NCBI GenBank assembly: GCA_002315975.1
Contig: DCIK01000034.1
Span: 6,624-46,316 of the forward strand
Direction: 5' to 3'
DNA: 39,693 nt
Origin: Clostridiales bacterium UBA1728
Lineage (GTDB): Bacteria > Bacillota > Clostridia > Oscillospirales > Oscillospiraceae
The translations under genes and the position numbers were made by a program. Every line of letters starts with the position of its first letter. The first letter of the stretch is position 1. Under the pieces are notes generated by a model. That model was given only the letters and a program-made list of their open reading frames with translations, was not told the origin of the DNA and searched no databases. This document shows positions 1-6,756 of this stretch, piece by piece.

Positions 1-25
1 GGTTCGAAGCCTTCTTCCCCTGCCA
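1..25 (+). tRNA. 3' end of a tRNA, cut by the window edge
   Basis: Only the T-loop, the 3' half of the T-stem, the acceptor 3' strand (TTCCCCT), discriminator G and encoded CCA remain. The missing 5' acceptor strand would be AGGGGAA. An AGGGG acceptor with discriminator G is typical of Firmicutes tRNA-Trp, but the anticodon lies outside the window, so the identity is a guess. Confidence 0.75.
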
Positions 26-29
26 CGAT

Positions 30-53
30 CCCCATCCTTGCAAAAGGATGGGG
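30..53 (+). terminator. GNRA-loop hairpin after the first tRNA
   Basis: A perfect 10-bp stem (30-39 with 44-53) is closed by a GCAA tetraloop. No T-tract follows, so it may be a weak terminator or a processing hairpin separating the first tRNA from the next transcription unit. Confidence 0.5.
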
Positions 54-70
54 AATCCGTGAAAAATCAG

Positions 71-99
71 TTGACAAGGGTTCTGCTTTCCAGTATAAT
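71..99 (+). promoter_or_regulatory. Consensus sigma-A promoter of the tRNA cluster
   Basis: Both hexamers match consensus perfectly: TTGACA at 71-76 and TATAAT at 94-99 with a 17-bp spacer. It sits 11 bp ahead of tRNA-Met, as expected for a strong stable-RNA promoter. Confidence 0.92.
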
Positions 100-109
100 C
101 CTTTCATAT

Positions 110-186
110 GGCGGCGTAGCTCAGTTGGCCAGAGCATCCGGTTCATACCCGGAGTGTCACCGGTTCGAATCCAGTCGCCGCTACCA
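110..186 (+). tRNA. tRNA-Met (CAT), elongator type
   Basis: Complete cloverleaf with acceptor GGCGGCG/CGCCGCT (first pair G-U), D-arm at 119-135, anticodon CAT at 144-146 in the loop TTCATAC, and encoded CCA. It resembles the Bacillus elongator tRNA-Met rather than an initiator, because the anticodon stem lacks the three G-C pairs and the acceptor is paired at 1-72. The T-stem contains a C161-A173 mismatch. Confidence 0.93.
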
Positions 187-190
187 GTCT

Positions 191-214
191 GGGGCGAGGC
201 TTATGCCTCTCCCC
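191..214 (+). other. Spacer hairpin between tRNA-Met and tRNA-Glu
   Basis: A 10-bp stem with one C/T mismatch and a TTAT loop lies between the two tRNAs. No T-tract follows, so it is more likely a processing spacer than a terminator. Confidence 0.45.
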
Positions 215-231
215 GGACAAAGCTTAAATGC

Positions 232-306
232 GGCCCGTTGGTCAAGCGGTTAAGACACCGCCCTTTCACGGCGGTAACATGGGTTCGAATCCCGTACGGG
301 TCACCA
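232..306 (+). tRNA. tRNA-Glu (TTC)
   Basis: Complete cloverleaf: acceptor GGCCCGT/ACGGGTC, anticodon stem CCGCC/GGCGG around the loop CTTTCAC, anticodon TTC at 265-267, T-loop TTCGAAT, encoded CCA. It is co-transcribed with the flanking tRNAs. Confidence 0.95.
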
Positions 307-309
307 AAT

Positions 310-386
310 GGAGGCTTAGCTCAGCAGGTTAGAGCGCATGCTTCACACGCATGAGGCCACTGGTTCGAGTCCAGTAGTCTCCACCA
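310..386 (+). tRNA. tRNA-Val (CAC)
   Basis: Complete cloverleaf: acceptor GGAGGCT/AGTCTCC, anticodon stem CATGC/GCATG around the loop TTCACAC, anticodon CAC at 344-346, encoded CCA. It is the last tRNA of the cluster, directly before a terminator. Confidence 0.93.
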
Positions 387-388
387 GA

Positions 389-420
389 ACTCCTGAATCT
401 TCGGATTCGGGAGTTTTCTA
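389..420 (+). terminator. Terminator of the tRNA cluster
   Basis: An 11-bp stem (389-399 with 404-414) with a TTCG tetraloop runs into TTTTCTATTT, a classic Rho-independent terminator three bases after tRNA-Val. Confidence 0.9.
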
Positions 421-430
421 TTTACCCCTC

Positions 431-459
431 TTGACAAAAGGGAGGATATTCCATACACT
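431..459 (+). promoter_or_regulatory. Promoter of the VOC gene
   Basis: TTGACA at 431-436, 17-bp spacer, TACACT at 454-459. It lies between the tRNA terminator and an AAAGGAGG ribosome site at 473-480. Confidence 0.7.
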
Positions 460-488
460 GAAGGTAAATATAAAAGGAGGCTGATGGA

Positions 489-842
489 ATGAAGCTGAAT
501 TATATCACCATCCAGGTTACGGATCTGGAAAAGTCCCTGGCGTTCTACAAAAATGTTCTGCATCTCATCGAGCAGCGCCGCTTTCCCACCAATGGGGGCG
601 AGATCTGCTTTGTGGCTAACGCTGCCGGCGAGACCCAGCTGGAGCTGATCCAGATGGAGGGCCGGGAAAAGGTGCAGGTGCGGAGCCTGATCATGAGCTT
701 CAGCGGCGGCTGCAACCTTGAGGGAGAGCGCGAGCGTATTATTAAATTGGGCTACGAGCCCTCACCCCTGCAGCAGCACGGCGGCAAGCCGCCCTACTTC
801 ACCGTAAACGACCCCGACGGCATGACCGTGGAGATCGGCTAA
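489..842 (+). CDS. VOC-superfamily (glyoxalase/bleomycin-resistance-like) protein
   Basis: 117-aa single-domain protein with the vicinal-oxygen-chelate layout: the N-terminal betaalpha signature (ITIQVTDLEKSLAFYKNVL), a central metal-ligand-type segment (TQLELIQ) and a C-terminal DPDGMTVEI strand. The family covers glyoxalase I, fosfomycin or bleomycin resistance proteins and many lyases or isomerases; the substrate cannot be read from sequence. The usual first ligand His is not obvious in the N-terminal strand (N4-Y5-I6), so metal binding may differ. AAAGGAGG lies 8 bp upstream of the ATG. Monocistronic, with its own promoter and a shared terminator downstream. Confidence 0.88.
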   Translation: MKLNYITIQVTDLEKSLAFYKNVLHLIEQRRFPTNGGEICFVANAAGETQLELIQMEGREKVQVRSLIMSFSGGCNLEGERERIIKLGYEPSPLQQHGGKPPYFTVNDPDGMTVEIG

Positions 843-874
843 GGAGTCACCGGAGACAGGTTCGTTGACGACAT

Positions 875-911
875 AAAAAACACGAGCTGCACGCTGCAAG
901 CTCGTGTTTTT
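875..911. terminator. Bidirectional terminator between VOC gene and nitroreductase
   Basis: The stem CACGAGCT/AGCTCGTG (881-888 with 899-906) is flanked by A6 on the left and T5 on the right, so it can terminate both convergent genes. Confidence 0.85.
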
Positions 912-915
912 GCTC

Positions 916-1437
916 TTATTCGGCCCAGACGATGTAGCCTTCCTTGCGGGGCTTCGCCTTGGGCAGCTCGCCCTTGGGGTAGCCGAGGATGCAGTTGCCT
1001 ATGCCCTCGTAGTCGCCCTCAACGCCCAGCTCCCTGAGAATGGCCTTGCCCTCCTCGCTCTCGAACTCCTCCTTGGCCCGGTGTATCCAGCAGGAGCCCA
1101 GACCCAGATCGGCGGCGGCCAGCATCATGTTCTCCATGGTCAGGCAGCCATCGTAGAGGTAGGAGCCCACGCTCTTATCGGCCAGCACCACCAGCACCAC
1201 GGGGGCACCGTAGAAGGGATCGGCGTCGCGGCCCATTACGGCGGCGTTGAGCGTTGAGATGCGGTCACGGAGCGCCTTATTGGTCACAGCCAGAATGATG
1301 GGGGACTGCCTGCCCATGCCGCAGGGGGCCCAGGTGCCCGCCTCACAGACCTTTTCCACCAGCTCCCGGGGGACGGGAGTATCGGCATAGCTCTTTACGC
1401 TGCGGCGACTGTGGATGATTTCCATGGTTTCACTCAT
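916..1437 (-). CDS. Nitroreductase-family flavoprotein
   Basis: 173-aa FMN-dependent nitroreductase-fold protein. The N-terminal signature (HSRRSVKSYADTPVPRE, then WAPCGMGRQSP) provides the FMN phosphate-binding Arg/Ser residues. The central ENMMLAAADLGLGSCWI helix and the C-terminal ILGYP strand are also typical. Family members use NAD(P)H to reduce nitroaromatics, quinones or flavins; the physiological substrate is unknown. The start at 1437 is chosen because AGGAGA lies just upstream and the protein then begins where the family does. The reading frame stays open upstream to 1839, but that part has no family similarity and spans the promoter. Monocistronic. Confidence 0.9.
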   Translation of the reverse strand: MSETMEIIHSRRSVKSYADTPVPRELVEKVCEAGTWAPCGMGRQSPIILAVTNKALRDRISTLNAAVMGRDADPFYGAPVVLVVLADKSVGSYLYDGCLTMENMMLAAADLGLGSCWIHRAKEEFESEEGKAILRELGVEGDYEGIGNCILGYPKGELPKAKPRKEGYIVWAE

Positions 1438-1468
1438 AAGATCGTCTCCTTTTTTGTAGTATACAGTA

Positions 1469-1497
1469 ATTGTACCTGCCGGAAGAGAAATTGTCAA
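1469..1497 (-). promoter_or_regulatory. Promoter of the nitroreductase gene
   Basis: On the minus strand, TTGACA (1492-1497), 17-bp spacer and TACAAT (1469-1474), about 32 bp upstream of the start codon. Confidence 0.82.
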
Positions 1498-1581
1498 CGA
1501 TTTACAATATCTCGTTGGTAGAAAATCCCAAAGTGACCACACCGACTGCAAGTGACTGTTTTTCGCTTCAAATCTGACATT

Positions 1582-1630
1582 GATACAAAATGTTACAGGT
1601 GCTTTGTATCTTCCTGTAACCGCTGTAACA
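1582..1630. promoter_or_regulatory. Interleaved inverted repeats, probable operator cluster
   Basis: Four 8-bp half-sites alternate as A-B-A'-B': GATACAAA (1582-1589), GTTACAGG (1592-1599), TTTGTATC (1603-1610) and CCTGTAAC (1613-1620). A further CTGTAACA follows at 1623-1630. Each element starts 10-11 bp after the previous one. The cluster lies in the 425-bp gap between the divergent nitroreductase and DUF4214 genes, upstream of both predicted promoters. The rest of that gap is AT-rich and holds only short direct repeats (for example a repeated GGAGGAAACT near 1632-1651). Confidence 0.5.
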
Positions 1631-1750
1631 GAGAGGAAACTGGAGGAAACTGGATGGAAAAGCACTAAAACCTGCGGATTCAGATGATTTATGGCAATAA
1701 CGCCGGAATTACAGAGAAGAATTTGTGCAATTTTTTTATTTCTTTCGCTT

Positions 1751-1779
1751 GCTTTATCACAAACCATATGGTATAAATA
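1751..1779 (+). promoter_or_regulatory. Probable promoter of the DUF4214 gene
   Basis: TTGCTT at 1751-1756, 17-bp spacer, TATAAA at 1774-1779. The leader of about 75 nt contains a GTTACAA/GTAACAA pair and a TGGCCG...CGGCCA inverted repeat (1808-1838). Confidence 0.55.
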
Positions 1780-1862
1780 GATACACGAAGTTACAAGAAG
1801 TAACAAGTGGCCGTTTAGGTCGACGATCTGCTCGGCCAAAATACTAAATGGGGTGATAACGC

Positions 1863-4800
1863 ATGAAAAAGAGAATCATCAGCTTCCTGCTCGTTCTGTG
1901 CATGGTGGCGGCTATGCTGCCGCTCTCTGCCATGGCTGCAGGCAAGGGCACCCTGGATGATCCATGGATCTCCAACGGTGTAAAGGTTTACCGCGACGGT
2001 ACGACTCTGTACGTGTTCGGCAGCGGTGACATGGCTGACTACGCCAGCAATACCGCTCCCGAGTGGTACGGCGTGGCCGGCAACATCCAGCGCATCGTAA
2101 TCGAGGCTGCTGTTGAGAGCCTGGGTGCCAACGCATTCAGCGCCTGCGGCAGCGTGAGCACGGTGGTGCTCAAGCGCGATCTGTCCGCCTATCCCGATCT
2201 GACTCTGGACATTGCCAAGACGGCTCTGCCCGCCGGCATCAGCGTGGAGCTGGAGGTCAGCGGCAGCGGCTACATGAAGGAAGGCAACTCCGAGCAGACC
2301 TGGGCCAACCTGAAGAATGATCTGACCAAGGTCACCATCCGCGACGGAGTGCGCAGCGTCGGCTCTCAGGCCTTCTCCGGCTGCACCAAGCTCCAGAGCG
2401 TTGTGATTCCCGGCTCTGTGGAGTTCATCGGCGCCCAGGCCTTCGCCAACTGCGTCAACCTCAAGGACGTTGTTCTTGTCCATGACTTTGGCTACAACGC
2501 TCTCAGCGGCAAGGCCTTCACCATCGGAAACGGCGCATTCCCTGTGGAGAATGCGGGCTTCAACATTGCCCTGGAAATCGCCGGCAGCACGGCTATCCCC
2601 GATTATGCCACCGCCGACGCGCAGCCCTGGGCCAACTACCGTCCTTACATCACCCAGCTGACTATTGAGGGCAATGTGCCCCGCATCGGCAACAACGCTT
2701 TCCACAGCTGCGATCAGCTCAAGAGCATTTCCTTCTACTTCAACGAGAACGGCGCTTATGCCCAGAAGGTCTTCGGCAAGGATACCTTCAAGTACACCGC
2801 CAACAAGACCCTGAATGTGGTTGCCGTTTCCGAGAATCTGGCCTTCAAGGGCTGGGGCGGCGCTACCTTCGCCAATGCCACCGTTGCCAACACGGTGCTC
2901 TACTACAACGCTGAGGGCATGACCGTCTACGCTGACTGGTATCCCATCGCCCGCGGCATCGAGCTCAATCCCAAGACCGATAAGGCCTACGGCGATATCG
3001 AGCTGGGCTACGCCGAGCAGCCCGTTTACGGTGTTACCGTGAAGAACACCGGCAACACCGACTCCGGCACGCTCTATGTGGAGCTTTCCGGCGGTTACCC
3101 CATTGCCTTCAATCTGAGCACCAAGGTCATCTCCAGCCTGAGCCCCAAGGGCACTGCCACCTTCACCGTGGCTCCCGTAATCGGAATGCCCATCGGCGAC
3201 TACTTCACCAATGTGATCGTCTCTGACGATGACGGCACCATCGCCAAGTTCACCGTCAGCTACAGCGTGGGCACTCCCGCTTCCCGTGCCGCCCGCTATG
3301 TCAGGCGCCTCTACACCTGCGCCCTGGGTCGTGCCGAGGACAAGATCACCGATGAGGAGATCAACGGCTATGTCACCGGTCTGCTGAACAAGACCTTCAC
3401 CGCCGCCTCTGTGGCCGCCGCCTTCTACGGCAGCGACGAGTTCCGCGCCCGCGGTCTGACGGATGCAGCCTTCGTCACCAGCCTCTACAGGGCTCTGCTG
3501 GGCCGCAATCCCGGCGCCGCCGAGCTCGCCGACTGGGTGAACACCATTGCCGCCGGCAAGACCCGCACCGAGGTTCTCTCCACCTTCATCACCAGCGCTG
3601 AGTTCAAGGCCATCGCCGCCGCCACTCCCATGGAGCTGGGCACCATCGATTCCAAGCTGGACATCAGCAACAAGGTCGCCGCCAGCACGCAGGCTGTTGC
3701 CTTCGTGACCCGCCTGTACCAGTGCGTGCTGGACCGTGAGCCTGAAGAGGCCGGTCTGAACGACTGGGCCGGCAAGCTCACCAACGGCAAGCTGTCTGCT
3801 GCTCAGGTTGCCGCCGGTTTCTTCGGCAGCCAGGAGTACCGCAATCGCAAGACCACCAACTATGACTTCCTTTTCGATCTCTACTACACCATGTTCGACC
3901 GTAGCCCAGATAGTAGCGGCTTCCAGTACTGGATGGACAATATGGCCGCCGGCATGAACCGCGTGGCTGTGTTCAACGGCTTCACCATGTCCACCGAGTT
4001 CAACACCCTCTGCAACCTCTACGGCTATGAGGCCGGTTCTGTGGATGTGTCCGGCTACAACATGGGCGAGAATTCCAACGCCGGCACCCAGATTGCCAAG
4101 ATGAGCAACATGGCCGCTGACTATGCCGTGACCGATCTCTACAAGATCATCCTCAACCGCGAGCCCGATGCTGCCGGTCTGGCCGACAACAGGAAGGCTC
4201 TGACGGACGGCACCGCCACCCACGCCACCGTGGCCGCCGGTCTGGCCGGTTCTCAGGAGTTCATCAACCGCAATCTCAGCGATGAGATGTTCATCGCCAC
4301 CATCTTCCGGGCTCTGCTGGCTCGCGATCCCAACCCCGCTGAGACCGCTTCCTGGAAGGGCACTCTTACCGGCGGTGCCACCCGCTCCACCGTGTTCGCC
4401 ATGATCGCCGCCTCCGATGAGTACAAGCTTCGCTGCAACGATTACGGCTACTCCTGGAGCTCCATCGATCCCAGCAAGTACGTGATGCAGGCTCCTGCCG
4501 CCAAGAACATCTACACCAAGGAGCTGGCCACCTCCGTTATTACAAGCATCTACAACGGAGCGCTGAACCGCAATCCCGTCGGCACGGAAGCCGATGGCTG
4601 GATCAACGATCTGATGTACGGCAACAAGACTGCTGCCCAGATCGCCGCCGCCATCTTCTCCGGCGCTGAGTATCACGCCCGTGGCCGCAGCAATGAGCAG
4701 TTTGTGAACGACGCATACCTGACCCTCTTCGGCCGCAACGCCGATGCTGCCGGTCTGGCCCAGTGGACCCAGACCATCACCGACGGTGCCACCCGCAGCC

Positions 4801-4901
4801 AGGTCTTTGCCGAGCTGCTCAAGAGCAACGAGTACATCAACCGCTGCGCCGGTGCCGGCATCGCCGCCGGAACCATCGACTCCAACGCTTTCTCCATGTA
4901 A
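1863..4901 (+). CDS. Secreted protein with BspA-like repeats and four tandem DUF4214 segments
   Basis: 1012 aa. A Sec signal peptide (KKR, hydrophobic core at 5-25, cleavage near AMA-A at about 26) exports it. Residues 68-300 hold degenerate BspA/LRR_5-type repeats (for example AFSGCTKLQSVVIPGSV around 170-186). Residues 385-468 form an immunoglobulin-like CARDB/NEW3-like domain (VTVKNTGNTDSGTLYVELSG). Four segments at about 478-582, 610-715, 752-857 and 889-992 each pair two DUF4214-type helical units with LY..xLxRxPD..G...W and S.EY/F signatures. No SLH, LPXTG or transmembrane anchor is seen, so it may be released or held non-covalently. The role of DUF4214 is unsettled; a surface-layer or adhesive function is inference. 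GGGGTGAT precedes the ATG, and codon use is strongly biased, which suggests high expression. Confidence 0.9.
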   Translation: MKKRIISFLLVLCMVAAMLPLSAMAAGKGTLDDPWISNGVKVYRDGTTLYVFGSGDMADYASNTAPEWYGVAGNIQRIVIEAAVESLGANAFSACGSVSTVVLKRDLSAYPDLTLDIAKTALPAGISVELEVSGSGYMKEGNSEQTWANLKNDLTKVTIRDGVRSVGSQAFSGCTKLQSVVIPGSVEFIGAQAFANCVNLKDVVLVHDFGYNALSGKAFTIGNGAFPVENAGFNIALEIAGSTAIPDYATADAQPWANYRPYITQLTIEGNVPRIGNNAFHSCDQLKSISFYFNENGAYAQKVFGKDTFKYTANKTLNVVAVSENLAFKGWGGATFANATVANTVLYYNAEGMTVYADWYPIARGIELNPKTDKAYGDIELGYAEQPVYGVTVKNTGNTDSGTLYVELSGGYPIAFNLSTKVISSLSPKGTATFTVAPVIGMPIGDYFTNVIVSDDDGTIAKFTVSYSVGTPASRAARYVRRLYTCALGRAEDKITDEEINGYVTGLLNKTFTAASVAAAFYGSDEFRARGLTDAAFVTSLYRALLGRNPGAAELADWVNTIAAGKTRTEVLSTFITSAEFKAIAAATPMELGTIDSKLDISNKVAASTQAVAFVTRLYQCVLDREPEEAGLNDWAGKLTNGKLSAAQVAAGFFGSQEYRNRKTTNYDFLFDLYYTMFDRSPDSSGFQYWMDNMAAGMNRVAVFNGFTMSTEFNTLCNLYGYEAGSVDVSGYNMGENSNAGTQIAKMSNMAADYAVTDLYKIILNREPDAAGLADNRKALTDGTATHATVAAGLAGSQEFINRNLSDEMFIATIFRALLARDPNPAETASWKGTLTGGATRSTVFAMIAASDEYKLRCNDYGYSWSSIDPSKYVMQAPAAKNIYTKELATSVITSIYNGALNRNPVGTEADGWINDLMYGNKTAAQIAAAIFSGAEYHARGRSNEQFVNDAYLTLFGRNADAAGLAQWTQTITDGATRSQVFAELLKSNEYINRCAGAGIAAGTIDSNAFSM

Positions 4902-4910
4902 TAGCAAACG

Positions 4911-4942
4911 AAGAGCCTGCCGAAATTTCGGCAGGCTCTTTT
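4911..4942 (+). terminator. Terminator of the DUF4214 gene
   Basis: A perfect 30-nt palindrome (4911-4940; arms AAGAGCCTGCCGAAA and its complement) ending in TCTTTT, 10 bp after the stop codon. Confidence 0.85.
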
Positions 4943-4990
4943 GTGCTTGTGGGGTGGGGGGCGCGTACAAAAGGGGCTAAAGGTAAAGCC

Positions 4991-5319
4991 CTGTCATTGC
5001 GAAAGCGTCCGCGCCCCGGTGTGGCATCCGTCTCCCCAGCCCCTCTGTAGGGCTCGGCCTCCGGACGAGCCGGAGAGGAAACGGCTCGCCGCGCTGCTTC
5101 GCTCTTGCGATCGAGATGAAGGGATTCACCACGATGAACGAAACGCCCTAAGGCTCCCTCTGCGAGGGAGCTGTCGAGCGCAGCGAGACTGAGGGAGAGA
5201 CCGTCTACGCTGCGGCTCAAAAGATTCTCTCTCCCTCAGCCCCAGTTTGCGAACTGGGGCAGCTCCCTCGTCAGAGGGAGCCAAGAAGGACTCCGGCGTT
5301 TCTTTCACAGCAATGACAG
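4991..5319. repeat. MITE-like intergenic repeat, copy 1
   Basis: A 329-bp non-coding segment is bounded by CTGTCATTGC (4991-5000) and its exact complement GCAATGACAG (5310-5319). It contains paired hairpins built from CTCCCTC...GAGGGAG modules, a GTCGAGCGCAGCGAGACTGA segment, a CCAGTTTGCGAACTGG hairpin, and a nested GTAGGGCTCGGCCT palindrome at 5047-5072. Its right 210 bp reappears at 6525-6730, in the same orientation, on the other side of azlCD. A short related piece is at about 18309-18355. It fills the gap between the DUF4214 gene and azlD; no gene was seen here. Confidence 0.7.
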
Positions 5320-5351
5320 AGGCACCGAACAGCCCCAATTATCGTCCTGTT

Positions 5352-5657
5352 TCAAATCAGCACCAGCTCGCTGAGAAAGACGGACAGGCAGCAGCAGACA
5401 CTGACGGCGAAAAGACTCTTGCCCCGCCAGGCGAGGATGATACCCACGATCAAAGCCACCAGAGCGCTCCAGGGAGTCTGGGTGGCGGAGAGAATGCCAG
5501 GAAAGGTCATGACGGCCAGCGTCACATAGGGCAGATAGAAGAGGAACGAGCGCAGCAGCGGGCTTTTCAGTTCTGTGCGGATGAGAGTCAGGGGGAGAAC
5601 CCGGATCGCGTAGGTAGTCAATGCCATGCAGGCGATATAGATATAGGTTTTAGCCAT
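5352..5657 (-). CDS. azlD: AzlD-family branched-chain amino acid export subunit
   Basis: 101-aa membrane protein with about four hydrophobic segments, matching the small AzlD subunit in length and in the N-terminal TTYAIRVLPL and FLFYLPYVTLAVMTFPGIL motifs. AzlD pairs with AzlC to export branched-chain amino acids; the pair is known in Bacillus from 4-azaleucine resistance. Its start overlaps the azlC stop by 8 bp, indicating translational coupling. No T-rich terminator follows. The gene runs into the repeat at 4991-5319, whose hairpins could stop transcription. Confidence 0.9.
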   Translation of the reverse strand: MAKTYIYIACMALTTYAIRVLPLTLIRTELKSPLLRSFLFYLPYVTLAVMTFPGILSATQTPWSALVALIVGIILAWRGKSLFAVSVCCCLSVFLSELVLI

Positions 5658-6354
5658 TTGCCGTTTCCTCCTTTACGGGGAAAAGAATCGCTGCGGCCAG
5701 AGAAATCACAACGGTAAGCAGAATGGTGGTAATACCGGTGGACAGCCGGGCGAGAAACGGCACAGCGGAGAAAAGCCAGCTCAGGAAAAAGGCCGCTGCA
5801 ACGCAGCCCAGTACCACGGGGTTTGCCTTGGAGGGCGGAATGAAAATGGCAATGAACATACCGTAGAGACCTACGCTCAGAGCGCTCACAGCCCGGAGGG
5901 GAAGTACACTGCCCAGAACGGCACCGATGAGCGTACCCAGTGCCCATGCGGGGCAGGCAATGGCAAAGGCACCGTAGCTGTAGTTGGGGTCGAGACAGTC
6001 GCCGTAGGCCACGGAGATGCCGAAAATCTCGTCGGTGACGCACATACCCAGCAGAAGGCGCTGGAGCGTGCTGACCTCTTTGGTAAGCTTCTGGCTGAGA
6101 GCGGTGCTCATGAGCAGATAGCGGGCATTGGTCAGCGCTTCCATGAGGATCAGCTCCACATAGGGCGCATTGGCGGCGATGAGCGTAAAGCCCACAAATT
6201 CGCCGGCGCTGGCATTGTTGGTGAGGCTGGCGATGACGGCCTGCAGTATGGTCAGTCCGGCGTTTTTCGCGGCGATACCCAGCGTGACGGCTACGGCAAG
6301 GTAGCCCAGCGCAATGGGCACGCCGTCCTTCACCCCTCGGAGAAAGTTTTTCAT
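5650..6354 (-). CDS. azlC: AzlC-family branched-chain amino acid exporter
   Basis: 234-aa inner-membrane protein. The N-terminal FLRGVKDGVPIALGYLAVAVTLGIAAK region and the EFVGFTLIAANAPYVELILME segment are typical of AzlC, the large transport subunit, and the length is normal. GGGAGG lies 8 bp before the ATG. First gene of a two-gene operon with azlD, with its own promoter and an insulating terminator directly upstream. The substrate is assigned by family; related proteins also move other small amino acids. Confidence 0.92.
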   Translation of the reverse strand: MKNFLRGVKDGVPIALGYLAVAVTLGIAAKNAGLTILQAVIASLTNNASAGEFVGFTLIAANAPYVELILMEALTNARYLLMSTALSQKLTKEVSTLQRLLLGMCVTDEIFGISVAYGDCLDPNYSYGAFAIACPAWALGTLIGAVLGSVLPLRAVSALSVGLYGMFIAIFIPPSKANPVVLGCVAAAFFLSWLFSAVPFLARLSTGITTILLTVVISLAAAILFPVKEETANG

Positions 6355-6387
6355 ATACAGGTCCTCCCGACAGAAAACTTGAATAGT

Positions 6388-6416
6388 ATTCTATCACATA
6401 AAGGAAACACTTGCAA
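6388..6416 (-). promoter_or_regulatory. Promoter of azlCD
   Basis: Minus strand TTGCAA (6411-6416), 17-bp spacer, TAGAAT (6388-6393), about 34 bp upstream of the azlC start. Confidence 0.75.
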
Positions 6417-6423
6417 GAAAAAA

Positions 6424-6462
6424 GACGACTCGGACGGAAGCACCCATCCGAGTCGTCAGTTT
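6424..6462. terminator. Bidirectional terminator upstream of azlC
   Basis: An 11-bp stem (6424-6434 with 6447-6457) is followed by AGTTTTT on the plus strand and by T6 on the minus strand. On the minus strand it would end the transcript of the SPFH gene, after the repeat, just before the azlC promoter. Confidence 0.8.
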
Positions 6463-6524
6463 TTCATGCCTCGCAGCGTTCGCACCCGCAAAAACGGATT
6501 GCCACGTCGTTACGCTCCGCGCAA

Positions 6525-6730
6525 TCGAGATGAAGAGCTTCACCGCGATGAACGAAATGCCCTATGGCTCCCTCTGCGAGGGAGCTGCCCCAGTGCGTAC
6601 ACTGGGGCTGAGGGAGAGTAGGTTCTGTGCTGAAGCGTAGACGATCCCTCCCTCAGTCTCGCTGCGCGAGCCAGCTCCCTCATCTGAGGGAGCCGAGGGC
6701 TTTACAACGCAGCTTTCACAGCAATGACAG
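6525..6730. repeat. MITE-like intergenic repeat, copy 2
   Basis: About 206 bp that align with the right part of 4991-5319: a shared left segment (TCGAGATGAAG...GATGAACGAAA), the same CTCCCTC/GAGGGAG hairpin modules with a different inner palindrome (CCCCAGTG...CACTGGGG), and an identical right end TTTCACAGCAATGACAG. The CTGTCATTGC left end is not recognisable. It lies directly downstream of the SPFH gene; with the terminator and promoter above it accounts for the 402-bp gap. Confidence 0.65.
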
Positions 6731-6756
6731 AGACTTGTCTTACAGCCCTGACCGGT

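Noticed and set aside
1582..1620. An H-type RNA pseudoknot or riboswitch
   Set aside because: The loop linking the two 3' arms is 2 nt and could not cross an 8-bp stem. The site is also upstream of both predicted promoters, so a DNA operator is more likely.
1438..1839. A 134-codon N-terminal extension of the nitroreductase
   Set aside because: It spans a strong promoter and the interleaved repeats, has no family similarity, and a good ribosome site precedes the start at 1437.
1815..4970. A 1051-codon open frame on the minus strand opposite the DUF4214 gene
   Set aside because: It is the codon-bias shadow of the plus-strand gene, with low-complexity Gly/Val/His/Ala composition and no ribosome site or family motif. 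The sense strand has a signal peptide and repeats.
5040..5320. Regular hairpins resembling a CRISPR array
   Set aside because: The repeats are palindromic modules of varied length, without constant direct repeats or unique spacers, and no cas genes are present.
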